A DNA stretch of 64,000 nucleotides from Roseovarius bejariae (GCF_009669325.1 NZ_SZWE01000001.1:2361501-2425500), one strand, 5' to 3'. Counted from the first letter of the stretch, positions 36,130 through 45,770 are shown. Program-made: numbers and translations. The notes: generated by a model from the letters alone, not told the origin.

Positions 36130-36507
36130 ATGGAAGAACTGGTCAGACTCGGGCGCGACTTCGTTCAGGCGATGCGGGAAGGGCGTGGCATTGCGCATGT
36201 CGACGACATCTATGACGAAAACGCGCAATCGGTCGAGGCGGTCATCCCGCCCGGGCGCGATGTGCGCATTGCCAAGGGACGGGCGGCGATCAAGGCAAAA
36301 CGTGAATCCTGGGCTGCGACGCATGACATTCACAAGCTTGAGGCGGATGGGCCCTATGTTCACCCGCCGCACCAGTTTGGCGTGCGTTACGAGGCCGAAG
36401 TGACGCAGAAAGAGTCGGGAAAGCAGATGACCCTGCGCGAGATCGCGATCTATTCGGTCCAAGACGGAAAGATCGTGCGCGAAGAGTTCTTCATGTATCC
36501 CCGGTAG
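36130..36507 (+). CDS. SnoaL/NTF2-like small protein
   Basis: A 125-residue alpha+beta-barrel protein in the SnoaL-like/NTF2-like superfamily: VRLGRDFVQAMREGRG, DIYDENAQSVEAV and the C-terminal REIAIYSVQDGKIVREEFFMY. Such proteins are enzymes (epoxide hydrolase, ketosteroid isomerase types) or ligand binders; no specific role can be assigned. AGAGGAGGGCTATC before ATG 36130 gives a strong ribosome-binding site. It is preceded by the longest regulatory-looking gap of this half of the window. Confidence 0.83.
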   Translation: MEELVRLGRDFVQAMREGRGIAHVDDIYDENAQSVEAVIPPGRDVRIAKGRAAIKAKRESWAATHDIHKLEADGPYVHPPHQFGVRYEAEVTQKESGKQMTLREIAIYSVQDGKIVREEFFMYPR

Positions 36508-36553
36508 TTCAGGAGATCGGAATGGCCGCCAAGCGGAAGCAGACGGCGTGACG

Positions 36554-37249
36554 TCAGGCGTTGCGTTCTGGGATCACCTGTTGCGCAATCCCAGCAAAGA
36601 GCAAGTAGAGGCTGGTCACGACAAGGCCCCAGTGCGCCCAGCTTTCGGGGTGGAAATCGACCCATGCGGCCCAGCCTGCAAAGAAGGTCCAGGCGAAGGT
36701 TATCGGCAGCGACAGTGCGCGCCATCGCTTGGTGCGGACCGGGTGGATGAACTTGAGCGGCAGGAACATGGCCACCGACAGCGCCGTGACGAGCACGAGG
36801 ATCAGCCAGAAATTCGGCTCGACCGCGAAGAGGACAATCACCGCCATTTGCCAGCAACCGGGAAAGCCGGAAAAGGAATTGTCCTTTGTTTTCATATAGG
36901 TGTCAGCGAAATAAAGCGCGCTGGCATAGGTGATGATGATAATCGCCACCCAGCCCGTCCAGCCCGGTAGTATCCCCGATTTGAAGAGCGCGAAGGCGGG
37001 GATGAAGACATAGGTCAGGTAGTCGATGATCAGGTCGAGCAACACCCCGTCGAAGCGCGGTGCGTTTTCCCACACGAGGTAGCGGCGGGCCAACGGGCCG
37101 TCGATGCCGTCCACGGCGAAGGCCACCACCAGCCAGAGAAACATCAGGTCCCATTTCTCGTCCACGGCGGCGAGCATGGCCAGCATGGCGAAGACCGCGC
37201 CGGTGGCGGTGAGGAAATGCACGAAGAGTGCCTGTACTTGCCGTTTCAT
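36554..37249 (-). CDS. pcs: Phosphatidylcholine synthase
   Basis: Inner-membrane enzyme of 231 residues making phosphatidylcholine directly from CDP-diacylglycerol and choline, a route of Rhizobiales and Rhodobacterales. The CDP-alcohol phosphotransferase signature reads VDGIDGPLARR...FDGVLLDLIIDYLTYV, with the expected D, G, R and D residues. Six to eight hydrophobic segments are visible (for example LFVHFLTATGAVFAMLAMLA and WTGWVAIIIITYASAL). It lies 34 bp downstream of xerC on the same strand. Confidence 0.95.
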   Translation of the reverse strand: MKRQVQALFVHFLTATGAVFAMLAMLAAVDEKWDLMFLWLVVAFAVDGIDGPLARRYLVWENAPRFDGVLLDLIIDYLTYVFIPAFALFKSGILPGWTGWVAIIIITYASALYFADTYMKTKDNSFSGFPGCWQMAVIVLFAVEPNFWLILVLVTALSVAMFLPLKFIHPVRTKRWRALSLPITFAWTFFAGWAAWVDFHPESWAHWGLVVTSLYLLFAGIAQQVIPERNA

Positions 37250-37283
37250 TCAGTGGCTCCGCGCCTTTGGGTGAATCTCGCCC

Positions 37284-38198
37284 TCATGCCTTGGGATGGG
37301 CCTTGTTGTAAACCTCCATCAGGCGGGAGGTGTCGACCGCGGTGTAGGCCTGTGTCGTGCTGAGCGAAGCATGGCCCAGCAATTCCTGTATCGCGCGCAG
37401 GTCGCCGCCCGCGTTCAGCAGGTGGGTGGCGAAGCTGTGGCGCATGGCGTGGGGTGTGGCGCTGGAGGGCAAGCCCAGTTGGTTGCGCACGTTTTCCAGC
37501 GTTTTCTGCACGATCCGCGGGTTGAGCGCGCCGCCACGGACGCCGCGAAAGAGGGGCGCGCCCTGTTCGGTGGGGAAGGGGCAGAGGCGGGTGTAGCGTT
37601 CAACGGCGTCGCGGGCGGGGGCGATGACGGGGACAACGCGTTCCTTGCCGCCCTTGCCGGTGATCCTGAGCGCCTCGCCCATGGGCAGGACATTGCAGGT
37701 GAGGCCCAGTGCCTCGGATATCCGCAACCCGCAGCCGTAAAGCAGGGTCACGACCGCCTGATCGCGGGCGGCGACCCAGGGGGTGAGGGATTGACTTTCG
37801 GTGGTGTCCAGCACGTCCTGCGCGGCGTCGGGGGCCAGCGGGCGGGGCAACTTGCGTTGATACTTTGGGGAGCGGGCGGAAAGAACGGCGGTGGGATCGA
37901 ACCCTTCGCGTTCGGACAGCCAGCGGTAGAAGCTTTTGACCGCCGAGAGTTTGCGCGCGAGGCTGCGGGGGCCGACATCCTGCCCGCGTGTATAGGCCAT
38001 CCAGCTGCGCATGTCGGAGGTGGTGATTTGCGTCAGCGGGCCGATGCCTTGGGCTGCGCCCTTGTGTTCGGTCATGAAGGTGAGAAAGCCCGCGAGATCG
38101 CGGGCGTAGGCATCAAGCGTATTCTCGGACGCCCCCTTGAGGGCTTTTTGCGCCTCCAGCCAGCCGTGCAGGGCGTCGCGGGCGGCGGGCGAAATCAT
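37284..38198 (-). CDS. xerC: Tyrosine recombinase XerC
   Basis: A 304-residue site-specific recombinase resolving chromosome dimers at dif with XerD. The catalytic residues are Arg159 (CGLRISEAL), Lys182 (GKGGKERVV), His250 and Arg253 (PHAMRHSFATHLL), His276 (LGHASLSTTQ) and the nucleophile Tyr285 (AYTAVD). The N-terminal SAM-like domain covers about residues 5-110. It overlaps the DUF484 gene by four bases, the arrangement also found with xerC in many proteobacteria. Confidence 0.96.
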   Translation of the reverse strand: MISPAARDALHGWLEAQKALKGASENTLDAYARDLAGFLTFMTEHKGAAQGIGPLTQITTSDMRSWMAYTRGQDVGPRSLARKLSAVKSFYRWLSEREGFDPTAVLSARSPKYQRKLPRPLAPDAAQDVLDTTESQSLTPWVAARDQAVVTLLYGCGLRISEALGLTCNVLPMGEALRITGKGGKERVVPVIAPARDAVERYTRLCPFPTEQGAPLFRGVRGGALNPRIVQKTLENVRNQLGLPSSATPHAMRHSFATHLLNAGGDLRAIQELLGHASLSTTQAYTAVDTSRLMEVYNKAHPKA

Positions 38199-38902
38199 GA
38201 CAGCCAGCGGCGCATCGCCCGTTCAAAGACCCCCGCGAAAAAGGCCAGAAGATCAGTGCCTTGTTGCGGGCTGAACTGGTGCGGGTCCTCGGCGCCCATG
38301 GCGAGCATGCCGGGCAGGCGCCCTTCTCCGAAGTCCAGCAGAAGGCAAGCCTCGGAACGGACGAAGCCGGCATCCTGGCCGTAAATCCGCGCGTCGCCTT
38401 CGTGGATCTGGCGCAGGGTGACTTGCCGGGGGTTACTGTTGCGGCCCCCGGTCAGGTAGGATTGGATGAACCCCGGTTCGGCCACCGACAGGACATCGCC
38501 CAGGCGTTTGATGGCCGGGTCGTTGTCGTCCTGCACGGTTTCCAGCACCAGTTTGACGCTGTCCACGCGCAGGATACTGGCCACATCAGCGCCCAAATCC
38601 TTGATGAAGGATTCGAATTCCACCGGGTCGAGCATTCGCAGGATGGCGCGGTGCACCTGGTTCGTCCCGGCAAGGTTTTCATAGGCCGCCGCGATGACCG
38701 AGCGGTGGGTGTCTTCGAGGCGGTCGAGCCGCGCCTCGAGCCGCTCCATGGCGATGCCCCGCAGGTCAACGATGTTGCCGCCCATTGCGCGTTCGTTCGC
38801 GGCGATGAGGGCGCGCATGAGGTCTTGATCTTCAAGGATCACGTCGGGCTGCGCGATAATGCGTTCGCGCAGGGTATCGTCGATCTGGGGGGTGCTGCTC
38901 AT
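38195..38902 (-). CDS. DUF484 family protein (GAF-like)
   Basis: A 235-residue cytoplasmic protein: a helical N-terminus (LRERIIAQPDVILEDQDLMRALIAAN) with a coiled-coil stretch around residues 45-75, then a GAF-like domain (SILRVDSVKLVLETVQ) and an AMGAEDPHQFSPQQGTDLLA end. This is the DUF484 pattern. The family gene is often upstream of xerC, as here, and its function is unknown. It is preceded by fsa with a 39-bp gap. Confidence 0.88.
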   Translation of the reverse strand: MSSTPQIDDTLRERIIAQPDVILEDQDLMRALIAANERAMGGNIVDLRGIAMERLEARLDRLEDTHRSVIAAAYENLAGTNQVHRAILRMLDPVEFESFIKDLGADVASILRVDSVKLVLETVQDDNDPAIKRLGDVLSVAEPGFIQSYLTGGRNSNPRQVTLRQIHEGDARIYGQDAGFVRSEACLLLDFGEGRLPGMLAMGAEDPHQFSPQQGTDLLAFFAGVFERAMRRWLS

Positions 38903-38941
38903 CTGTCCCTCGTCTTGTTTTGCGGGGTTTATAGCACGGGG

Positions 38942-39595
38942 TTACAGAATTTTCTGCCCCGTTTTTTCCCAATCGGCGAGGAACGTCTCAAGCCCCTTGT
39001 CGGTCAGCGGGTGCTTGGCCATCTGCTTGATCACCGCCGGCGGGGCGGTCATCACGTCCGAGCCGATCTGTGCTGCCTGGAAGGCGTGATTCACGGTGCG
39101 GATCGAGGCGGCGAGGATCTGGGTTTCGAACCCGTAGTTGTCATAGATCTGCCGGATGTCTGCGATCAGTTCCATACCGTCGAGGTTGATATCGTCGAGG
39201 CGCCCGATGAAGGGCGAGATGAAGGTGGCCCCGGCCTTGGCGGCCAGAAGCGCCTGATTGGCCGAGAAGCACAGCGTGACGTTGACCATGTTGCCCTCGC
39301 CCGAGAGCACCTTGCAGGCCTTGAGGCCATCCCATGTCAGCGGCACCTTGATGGCGATGTTTTCGGCGATCTTGGCCAGTTTGCGGCCCTCGGCGATCAT
39401 GGCGTCGGATTCGGTCGCCACGACCTCGGCGCTGACGGGGCCATCGACCATATCGGCGATTTCCTTGGTCACTTCGAGGATGTCGCGGCCGGACTTGAGG
39501 ATCAGCGAGGGGTTGGTGGTGACCCCGTCGACCATGCCCAGTTCATTCAGCTCGGCAATGGCGTCGACGTCGGCGGTATCAACGAAAAATTTCAT
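38942..39595 (-). CDS. fsa: Fructose-6-phosphate aldolase / small transaldolase
   Basis: A TIM-barrel aldolase of 217 residues in the TalC/Fsa group: [20 protein letters not shown] at the start and the Schiff-base lysine in [12 protein letters not shown] (about residue 85). It matches the short transaldolase-like proteins that are either transaldolases or fructose-6-phosphate aldolases; the sequence does not separate these. It heads the fsa-DUF484-xerC-pcs run and diverges from priA. Confidence 0.9.
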   Translation of the reverse strand: MKFFVDTADVDAIAELNELGMVDGVTTNPSLILKSGRDILEVTKEIADMVDGPVSAEVVATESDAMIAEGRKLAKIAENIAIKVPLTWDGLKACKVLSGEGNMVNVTLCFSANQALLAAKAGATFISPFIGRLDDINLDGMELIADIRQIYDNYGFETQILAASIRTVNHAFQAAQIGSDVMTAPPAVIKQMAKHPLTDKGLETFLADWEKTGQKIL

Positions 39596-39687
39596 GGGTG
39601 CAGGTCCCTTTGCGCGGGTTGGGGTTTTTCATCCCCGCATTTACCCCATAGAGTGACCTGCCGAAACCCCTATCATGGAGAGCACAG

Positions 39688-41889
39688 GTGCCCGCGTCCG
39701 GTAAATCGTATTTTGTCGAAGGCGAGTTGGTGGGCGTTCTGACCACGCAGCCCCTGGACCGGGTATTGGATTACCGCGCGCCCGAGGGTGGCTGTCACAT
39801 CGGGGCTTTCGTGGAGGTACCGCTTGGCCCCCGGAAGGTGCTGGGTGTGGTCTGGGGGCCGGGGCGTGGCGATTTCGATATTTCCAAGGTGCGGCATGTG
39901 ATCCGGGTGCTGGACGTGGCGCCGATGCGGGGCGAGATGCAGGAGTTCCTGCGCCGGGCGGGCGAGTATACCCTGACACCGATGAGCGCGATGCTCAGGC
40001 TGGCGAGCCGCGCGCCGGGGCTGAGCAATCCGCCGTCGATGCAGAAGATTTACCGGCTGGGCCATGGCACGCCGGACCGGATGACCGATGCCCGCCGCAG
40101 GGTTTTGGAGGTGTTGGAGGAGTATGGCGGGCTGTCCTTTACCCTCAAGGAGTTGGCCGAGCAGGCGGGGGTATCGGCCAGCGTGGTGAAGGGGTTGGTC
40201 AGCCAAGGCGCGGTGGATGAGGAGGAAGCACCGCGCGATCTGCCGTTCCCGCCGCTTGATCCCGAACATGCCGGCAAGACCCTGACAGAGGATCAGGCGG
40301 CGGCGGTGGAGGTGCTGCGCGCGGCGATTCAATCAGGGGCCTATGGCACAACGCTGTTACGCGGTGTGACCGGATCGGGGAAAACCGAGGTTTATCTTGA
40401 GGCGGTGGCCGAGACATTGCGGCAAGGGCGGCAGGCCCTTGTGCTCTTGCCCGAGATCGCCCTGACCGCCGAGTTCATCACGCGGGTCGAGGCGCGGTTT
40501 GGTGCGAAACCTGCCGAGTGGCATTCCGGCGCCACCATGACCGAGCGGCGCCGCATCTGGAAGATGGTGGGCCAAGGCGGGGCCGAGGTGGTGGTGGGCG
40601 CACGTTCGGCTTTGTTCCTGCCCTATCGGGACTTGGGGTTGATCGTGGTCGATGAGGAGCACGACACATCCTACAAGCAAGAGGACGGGGTGCTTTATAA
40701 TGCCCGCGATATGGCCGTCTTGCGCGCCAGCCTGTGCAGCGCGCAGGTGATATTGGCCAGTGCCACGCCCTCGCTTGAAAGCTGGGCCAATGCCGAGGCC
40801 GGCAAATACCGGCGGTTGGATTTGACCGCGCGGTTCGGCGCGGCGGTGATGCCGGAAATGCGCGCCATCGATATGCGCGCCGAAAGCCTGCCGTCGAACC
40901 GCTGGATTTCCCCGAGCCTTCAGGCGGCGGTCAATGCGCGGATCGCCAAGGGGGAACAGGCGCTGTTGTTCATCAATCGCCGTGGTTATGCGCCGGTCAC
41001 GATCTGCCGGGCCTGTGGGCATCAGATCGGCTGTGACCATTGCGACGCGCGGATGGTGGAGCATCGGTTTCAGAAGCGGTTGGTCTGCCACCAATGCGGC
41101 GAGACCAAGCCGGTGCCGGAGGTCTGCCCCGAATGCGAGGCCGAGGATCGGCTGGCCGCCGTCGGGCCGGGGGTGGAACGCCTGAGCGAGGAGGCGCAGG
41201 CGATTTTCCCCGAGGCGAAGATCGCGACGCTGAGTTCGGATATGTTCGGATCGGCCCGGGCGCTGAAGGCGCAGATCGCCGAGATTGCCGAGGGCGACAC
41301 CGATATTGTCATCGGTACGCAACTGGTGGCCAAGGGGCATAACTTTCCGCGCCTGACGCTGGTGGGGGTGATCGATGCCGATCTGGGCCTGCAAGGGTCG
41401 GATTTGCGCGCCGCTGAGCGGACCTTTCAATTGATGCGGCAGGTGGCGGGGCGCGCGGGGCGGTCCGAAGCGCGGGGAACCGCGCTTTTGCAAACGTTCC
41501 AGCCGGAGCACCCGGTGATCCGTGCGATCCTGTCGGGCGACGAAGAGGGCTTTTGGCAGGCCGAGGCGGCAGGACGGCGGGAGGCCGGTGTGCCGCCCTA
41601 TGGGCGCATGGCGGGGATCATCCTGTCCTCGACGGATGCGCAGGAGGTGTTTGATTTCGCGACGGAACTGGCCCGGCGGGATGGGCCGGTGCGGGCCGTG
41701 GGGGCGCAGGTTTTCGGCCCCGCGCCCGCGCCGATTGCCCGGATACGCGGGCGGCACCGGGTGCGGTTGCTGGTGAAGGCGCCCAAGGGCGTGGCCTTGC
41801 AGGCAGCGGTGGCGCAATGGGTGGGGCAGTTAAAGCCACCCACGAACCTTAGGCTGGCCGTGGATATTGACCCGCAGTCGTTTTATTGA
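39688..41889 (+). CDS. priA: Primosomal protein N' (replication restart helicase)
   Basis: A 733-residue superfamily II helicase. It has Walker A (GVTGSGKTEVYLEA), the DEEH box (VVDEEHDTSYKQEDG) and the C-terminal zinc-binding region with four CxxC pairs (CRACGHQIGCDHCDAR, CHQCGETKPVPEVCPECE). The start is GTG 39688, and AGAGCACAG precedes it; an in-frame later start would remove the conserved N-terminus. A pair of stem-loops follows the stop. Confidence 0.96.
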   Translation: MPASGKSYFVEGELVGVLTTQPLDRVLDYRAPEGGCHIGAFVEVPLGPRKVLGVVWGPGRGDFDISKVRHVIRVLDVAPMRGEMQEFLRRAGEYTLTPMSAMLRLASRAPGLSNPPSMQKIYRLGHGTPDRMTDARRRVLEVLEEYGGLSFTLKELAEQAGVSASVVKGLVSQGAVDEEEAPRDLPFPPLDPEHAGKTLTEDQAAAVEVLRAAIQSGAYGTTLLRGVTGSGKTEVYLEAVAETLRQGRQALVLLPEIALTAEFITRVEARFGAKPAEWHSGATMTERRRIWKMVGQGGAEVVVGARSALFLPYRDLGLIVVDEEHDTSYKQEDGVLYNARDMAVLRASLCSAQVILASATPSLESWANAEAGKYRRLDLTARFGAAVMPEMRAIDMRAESLPSNRWISPSLQAAVNARIAKGEQALLFINRRGYAPVTICRACGHQIGCDHCDARMVEHRFQKRLVCHQCGETKPVPEVCPECEAEDRLAAVGPGVERLSEEAQAIFPEAKIATLSSDMFGSARALKAQIAEIAEGDTDIVIGTQLVAKGHNFPRLTLVGVIDADLGLQGSDLRAAERTFQLMRQVAGRAGRSEARGTALLQTFQPEHPVIRAILSGDEEGFWQAEAAGRREAGVPPYGRMAGIILSSTDAQEVFDFATELARRDGPVRAVGAQVFGPAPAPIARIRGRHRVRLLVKAPKGVALQAAVAQWVGQLKPPTNLRLAVDIDPQSFY

Positions 41890-41906
41890 GCTTTGGGCCG
41901 GGGCGG

Positions 41907-41951
41907 CGAAATCTTGAAAAGATTTCGGTCCGATTTCTTTTGAAGAAATCG
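41907..41951. terminator. Tandem stem-loops between priA and the YeeE gene
   Basis: Two adjacent hairpins, each with perfect 9-bp arms and a 3-base loop: 41907-41915/41919-41927 (CGAAATCTT, AAGATTTCG) and 41931-41939/41943-41951 (CGATTTCTT, AAGAAATCG). Arms of one can pair partly with those of the other. They lie between convergent genes and probably stop transcription from both sides, though there is no long T-run. Confidence 0.6.
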
Positions 41952-41990
41952 GGGCCGCGCGCCACGGTGCGCATCAATGGGCACCCTACG

Positions 41991-43052
41991 TCAGGCGGGT
42001 TGGCGGATGCCGCGTTGATCGACAAGAAAGTCGGTGATCATCGCGCCGATCCACATGCACAAAAGCGCCAACCATGCGGTGCCGGCAAAGACCGAGCCGC
42101 CGGTCACGCCGTTGCCGATGGCGCAGCCGCCCGCCAGCATGCCGCCGAAGCCCATGAAGGCGGCGCCGGTGATGGCGCGTCGGATATTCGCCTCATCCTC
42201 GAAGCCCTGGAACTTGAACTCCCCTGCCAGCCATGAGGCGAGGAAAGAGCCGAGGAACACACCCGGCACGAGGCCAATGTCGAATTCGAGGACGGCCGCG
42301 TTGTCGAGGAAGAACATCAGGGTATTGGCCGAGGGCCCGGTGAAGGTGGCACTTTCGATCGGCACCGGATCGAAGGCGATTTGCGCCAGCGAAAAGGTCG
42401 AGACCCAACCCACGGCCACGGCAAATCCCACGCCCGAGGCGAAGACCAGCCGCGACAGGCCGATCTTGTTATGGATCGAGACCGCGAAGGCGATCAGGGC
42501 CACCACGATGCCGAAAATCAGCCCGCTGATCGGAGGCAGGCCAAGGGTGGCCAGAAGGTCCATGTTATGCCCGCCCTGTGTGATGGAGAGCGCGGCGAGC
42601 TTGTCGCGCGCCGGAGCGAGCCAGCCAGAGAGGCTCATTTGTGCGACGACGGCGAAGACCAGCCCCGAGATGACCGAGCGCAGGTTGCCGGTGGCTGCCA
42701 GCACTAGGAGGCGGCCGGAACAGCCGCGTGCCAGCACCATGCCGACACCGAAGAGGAGCCCGCCGATGACCGCACCCGACCAGCTGCCGGGGATGGCCAT
42801 GATGCGGGCGTCCTCGGCCCGGAAGAGGCCCAGCATTTGCGCGCCCTGCACCCAGATCACGGCGGTGGAGAAGGTCAGAAGCCAGACGGCGACCTTATCG
42901 CCCATCCGCCCGCGGGCGAATTCCACTGTGGCCGCACGGAGGCAAAAGCGCGAACGTTGCGCCGCCACGCCAAAGATCACGCCCGTCAGCAGGCCCAGGA
43001 GGGCCGCGGCCGGGGCTTCGCCGATGCGTTCCACGAGTGCCAGAAGGTCCAT
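41991..43052 (-). CDS. YeeE/YedE-family sulfur-compound transporter
   Basis: A 353-residue inner-membrane protein with about nine or ten hydrophobic segments (for example ALLGLLTGVIFGVAAQ and AVIGGLLFGVGMVLARG). The conserved cysteines of the TsuA/YeeE family are present at Cys37 (RSRFCLRAA), Cys111 (LARGCSGRLL) and in LAGGCAIGNGVTGGS near residue 315. Relatives import thiosulfate or other sulfur compounds by relay along these cysteines. A TusA-like partner is not adjacent. It diverges from the MFS gene. Confidence 0.9.
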   Translation of the reverse strand: MDLLALVERIGEAPAAALLGLLTGVIFGVAAQRSRFCLRAATVEFARGRMGDKVAVWLLTFSTAVIWVQGAQMLGLFRAEDARIMAIPGSWSGAVIGGLLFGVGMVLARGCSGRLLVLAATGNLRSVISGLVFAVVAQMSLSGWLAPARDKLAALSITQGGHNMDLLATLGLPPISGLIFGIVVALIAFAVSIHNKIGLSRLVFASGVGFAVAVGWVSTFSLAQIAFDPVPIESATFTGPSANTLMFFLDNAAVLEFDIGLVPGVFLGSFLASWLAGEFKFQGFEDEANIRRAITGAAFMGFGGMLAGGCAIGNGVTGGSVFAGTAWLALLCMWIGAMITDFLVDQRGIRQPA

Positions 43053-43174
43053 GATGCGCGCCTTTCGATAACTTGACGGGGTGTTGCATGCTGATATCCG
43101 AATGTCATTGATCCAGATCAGATGCAGGTGCCTTGCCCCTCGCCAAGCGGGACGGATGGGCGTAAAGGAAAGGC

Positions 43175-44407
43175 ATGAGCAAGACCCTGCCCCTTGATGA
43201 TGCCCGCACGCTGCCCCTGTGGCGGCGGCCTGTGACGTTGCTGTTCCTGATGGCGGCGGCGATGCCGGTGGCCTTTGCCACGTGGTCGGCGTTGCTCAAT
43301 AACTTCGTGATCGAGGCCGCGGAATTCGATGGGTCGGACATCGGGTGGCTGCATACGGTACGCGAGATTCCGGGGTTCCTGGCCATCGGTGTGATCGCGT
43401 TGATCATCTTTATCCGCGAGCAGGTATTGGGCCTTGTGTCGTTGGCGATGCTGGGGGTGGCGACGGCCCTGACGGCGCAGTTCCCGTCCTTGGGCGGGAT
43501 CCTGACCATCACGCTGCTAAGCTCGATCGGATTTCATTATTACGAGACCGTCAACCAATCGCTTCAGTTGCAGTGGATCGACAAGCTGCGCGCGCCGAAG
43601 GTTCTGGGCTGGCTGGTGGCGGCCGGGTCGGGGGCGACACTGGTGGCCTATTTGCTGATCGTGATGACATGGGAGGCTTTGGGCCTGACCTATAACACGG
43701 TTTACATGCTGGCCGGTGGCTTTACTGCCTTGGTCGCCGTGTTCTGCCTTGTGGCCTATCCGCAGTTCGAAGCGCCCAATCCGCAGGTCAAGCGGATGGT
43801 GCTAAAGCGGCGCTATTGGCTGTACTATGCGCTGCAATTCATGGCCGGTGCGCGGCGGCAGATTTTCGTCGTCTTCGCAGGCTTCATGATGGTCGAGAAG
43901 TTCGGTTTCGAGGTGCATGAGGTCACGGGGCTGTTCCTGATCAACCTTGTGGCCAACATGGTCTGTGCGCCGCTGATGGGGCAGGCGGTCTATCGCTATG
44001 GCGAGCGGCGGACCCTGATTTTCGAATACATCGGACTGGTGATCGTGTTCCTGGCCTACGGCGGGATTTACTGGTTCGGCTGGGGCGTGGTTCTGGCGGC
44101 GGCGCTTTACGTGGTGGATCATTTGCTGTTCGCGCTGGCGCTGGCGCTCAAGACCTATTTCCAGAAGATTGCCGATCCGGGGGATATTGCGCCGACGGCC
44201 GCCGTGGCCTTTACCATCAACCATATCGCGGCGGTGTTTTTGCCCGCGCTTCTGGGGTACTTGTGGCTGGTGTCGCCCGGTGCGGTTTTCATGCTGGCGG
44301 CGGGGATGGCCATGGTCTCGCTGATGCTGGCGCTGTTGGTTCCGCGCCATCCGGCGCCGGGGCATGAGACCATCCTGAGCCCGTCCGTACCGGCCCCTGC
44401 GGAATAA
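43175..44407 (+). CDS. MFS-type transporter
   Basis: A 410-residue membrane protein with about 12 hydrophobic stretches (LLFLMAAAMPVAFATW, WLVAAGSGATLVAYLLIV, YIGLVIVFLAYGGIYWFGW). It resembles the major facilitator superfamily, but a clear family signature and substrate are not visible. GTAAAGGAAAGGC before ATG 43175 is a strong ribosome-binding site. prmA follows after 21 bp on the same strand, so the two may be one transcript. Confidence 0.8.
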   Translation: MSKTLPLDDARTLPLWRRPVTLLFLMAAAMPVAFATWSALLNNFVIEAAEFDGSDIGWLHTVREIPGFLAIGVIALIIFIREQVLGLVSLAMLGVATALTAQFPSLGGILTITLLSSIGFHYYETVNQSLQLQWIDKLRAPKVLGWLVAAGSGATLVAYLLIVMTWEALGLTYNTVYMLAGGFTALVAVFCLVAYPQFEAPNPQVKRMVLKRRYWLYYALQFMAGARRQIFVVFAGFMMVEKFGFEVHEVTGLFLINLVANMVCAPLMGQAVYRYGERRTLIFEYIGLVIVFLAYGGIYWFGWGVVLAAALYVVDHLLFALALALKTYFQKIADPGDIAPTAAVAFTINHIAAVFLPALLGYLWLVSPGAVFMLAAGMAMVSLMLALLVPRHPAPGHETILSPSVPAPAE

Positions 44408-44428
44408 TCCCTGACGAAAGGAGCAGAC

Positions 44429-45301
44429 ATGCCCACATTTACCGCCCTGACCACCCTTGAGGGCAAACAGGCCGCCGAGGCGCTTGGTGCCGATATGGAG
44501 GGGTTGAGCCCTGAACCTACAGGCGTGGGGGTTTTCGAGATCGAAGACGGTTCGGGCCTGTGGGAAGTGGGCGGCTATTTCGACGAGGAGCCGGACAAGG
44601 CGGGGCTGGCCTTGTTGGCGACCATGCATGGGGCGAAGGAATTTGCCGTTTCGGAACTTCCCGAGGTGGACTGGGTCGCCAAGGTGCGGCGCGAGCTGGT
44701 GCCGGTGGAAGCGGGGCGGTTCTTTGTCTACGGCAGCCACGACGCCGACAAGGTGCCGGACGGGTGCGAACCGCTGCTGATCGAGGCGGCGATGGCCTTT
44801 GGCACCGGGCACCATGGCACGACGCAGGGCTGTTTGCGGGCTTTGGATCGTTTGGCGAACGAGGGGTTCATCGGCAAATCGGTGATTGACGTGGGCTGTG
44901 GCACCGCCGTTCTGGCGATGGGGGCGGCGCGCATCTGGCCCGGTGAGGTCTTGGCGAGCGATATTGACGAGGTGGCCGTGGATGTGGCGCGCGCCAATGT
45001 GGTGGCCAATGGCCTTGAAGGTCGGGTCAGATGCCTTGAGGCCGCGGGGCTGGAGAATGCCGAGATACAGGCGGCTGCGCCGTTTGACCTGATCTTTGCC
45101 AATATCCTCAAAGGGCCGTTGATCGAGCTTGCGCCGGGCCTGACCGCAAATCTGGTCCCGGGAGGTTTTTTGATTCTATCGGGACTCTTGAATGAGCAGG
45201 CGGACGAGGTCGTGACGGTTTATTCAAGCAACGGAAACAGTGTGGCGCATCGCGAAGAGATTGGCGACTGGACTACCCTCACACTTCAAAGAAATGCTTA
45301 A
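44429..45301 (+). CDS. prmA: Ribosomal protein L11 methyltransferase
   Basis: A 290-residue SAM methyltransferase. The SAM motif IDVGCGTAVLAMGAAR, DIDEVAVDVARANVVANG and the catalytic-region NILKGPLIELAPGL pattern identify PrmA. An N-terminal substrate-recruitment domain covers about residues 1-90. AAGGAGCAGAC precedes ATG 44429. A PrmA start 21 bp after an MFS gene is not an arrangement I associate with a function; it is probably accidental. Confidence 0.94.
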   Translation: MPTFTALTTLEGKQAAEALGADMEGLSPEPTGVGVFEIEDGSGLWEVGGYFDEEPDKAGLALLATMHGAKEFAVSELPEVDWVAKVRRELVPVEAGRFFVYGSHDADKVPDGCEPLLIEAAMAFGTGHHGTTQGCLRALDRLANEGFIGKSVIDVGCGTAVLAMGAARIWPGEVLASDIDEVAVDVARANVVANGLEGRVRCLEAAGLENAEIQAAAPFDLIFANILKGPLIELAPGLTANLVPGGFLILSGLLNEQADEVVTVYSSNGNSVAHREEIGDWTTLTLQRNA

Positions 45302-45413
45302 AATCAAAGTCGAATTGAGCCTTTTTATGACCTCCGCCTAAAAATCGCCACATTTCAAACCTAATTTGAACTTGAACACGGTGGGGGCCGGTTCAAACGG
45401 GACGGCTATTGCC

Positions 45414-45770
45414 ATGAGTGATGTTGCCAAGTCATACAAAGCGTTCGACAAGCGCCTCAAGGGGATCGCGAAACGCAGAACGCGCCTTGAAAGTGGATAT
45501 AAAAGCCAAGTCACGAAAGATGGCTTGATCATCTTCCGCCCACATCGTCGTGCGCGCGGTCGTGTGTCTTTGCGTGGGATCATCTATCTGGTTGTCGGGT
45601 TTTTCGTGTTCAAGGGGATGATCATGGCCCACATCGGCGGCACGATCTATCAGCAACGCGTTGATGCCCTCATGGAGGGGACGATCGTGGAACAGGCTGG
45701 CGGATTGGTCATGCAGCCTGATGTGGTGACAAAGACAATCGCGACGCAGCTGCGCCCTCTTCTCAAGTGA
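45414..45770 (+). CDS. Small inner-membrane protein, 118 aa
   Basis: A basic N-terminus (KSYKAFDKRLKGIAKRRTRL, RPHRRARGRVSLRG) is followed by one transmembrane segment (IIYLVVGFFVFKGMIMAHIGG) and a short periplasmic part. No family I recognise; positive-inside residues place the N-terminus in the cytoplasm. ATG 45414 is preferred; an upstream TTG at 45366 would extend it. A strong terminator follows. Confidence 0.7.
   Translation: MSDVAKSYKAFDKRLKGIAKRRTRLESGYKSQVTKDGLIIFRPHRRARGRVSLRGIIYLVVGFFVFKGMIMAHIGGTIYQQRVDALMEGTIVEQAGGLVMQPDVVTKTIATQLRPLLK

Noticed and set aside
38261..39742. A 493-residue plus-strand frame opposite DUF484 and fsa
   Set aside because: It crosses three firm genes on the other strand and has no domain; a shadow frame.
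40357..41817. A 486-residue minus-strand frame opposite priA
   Set aside because: Antisense of the PriA helicase and zinc region; not credible as a gene.
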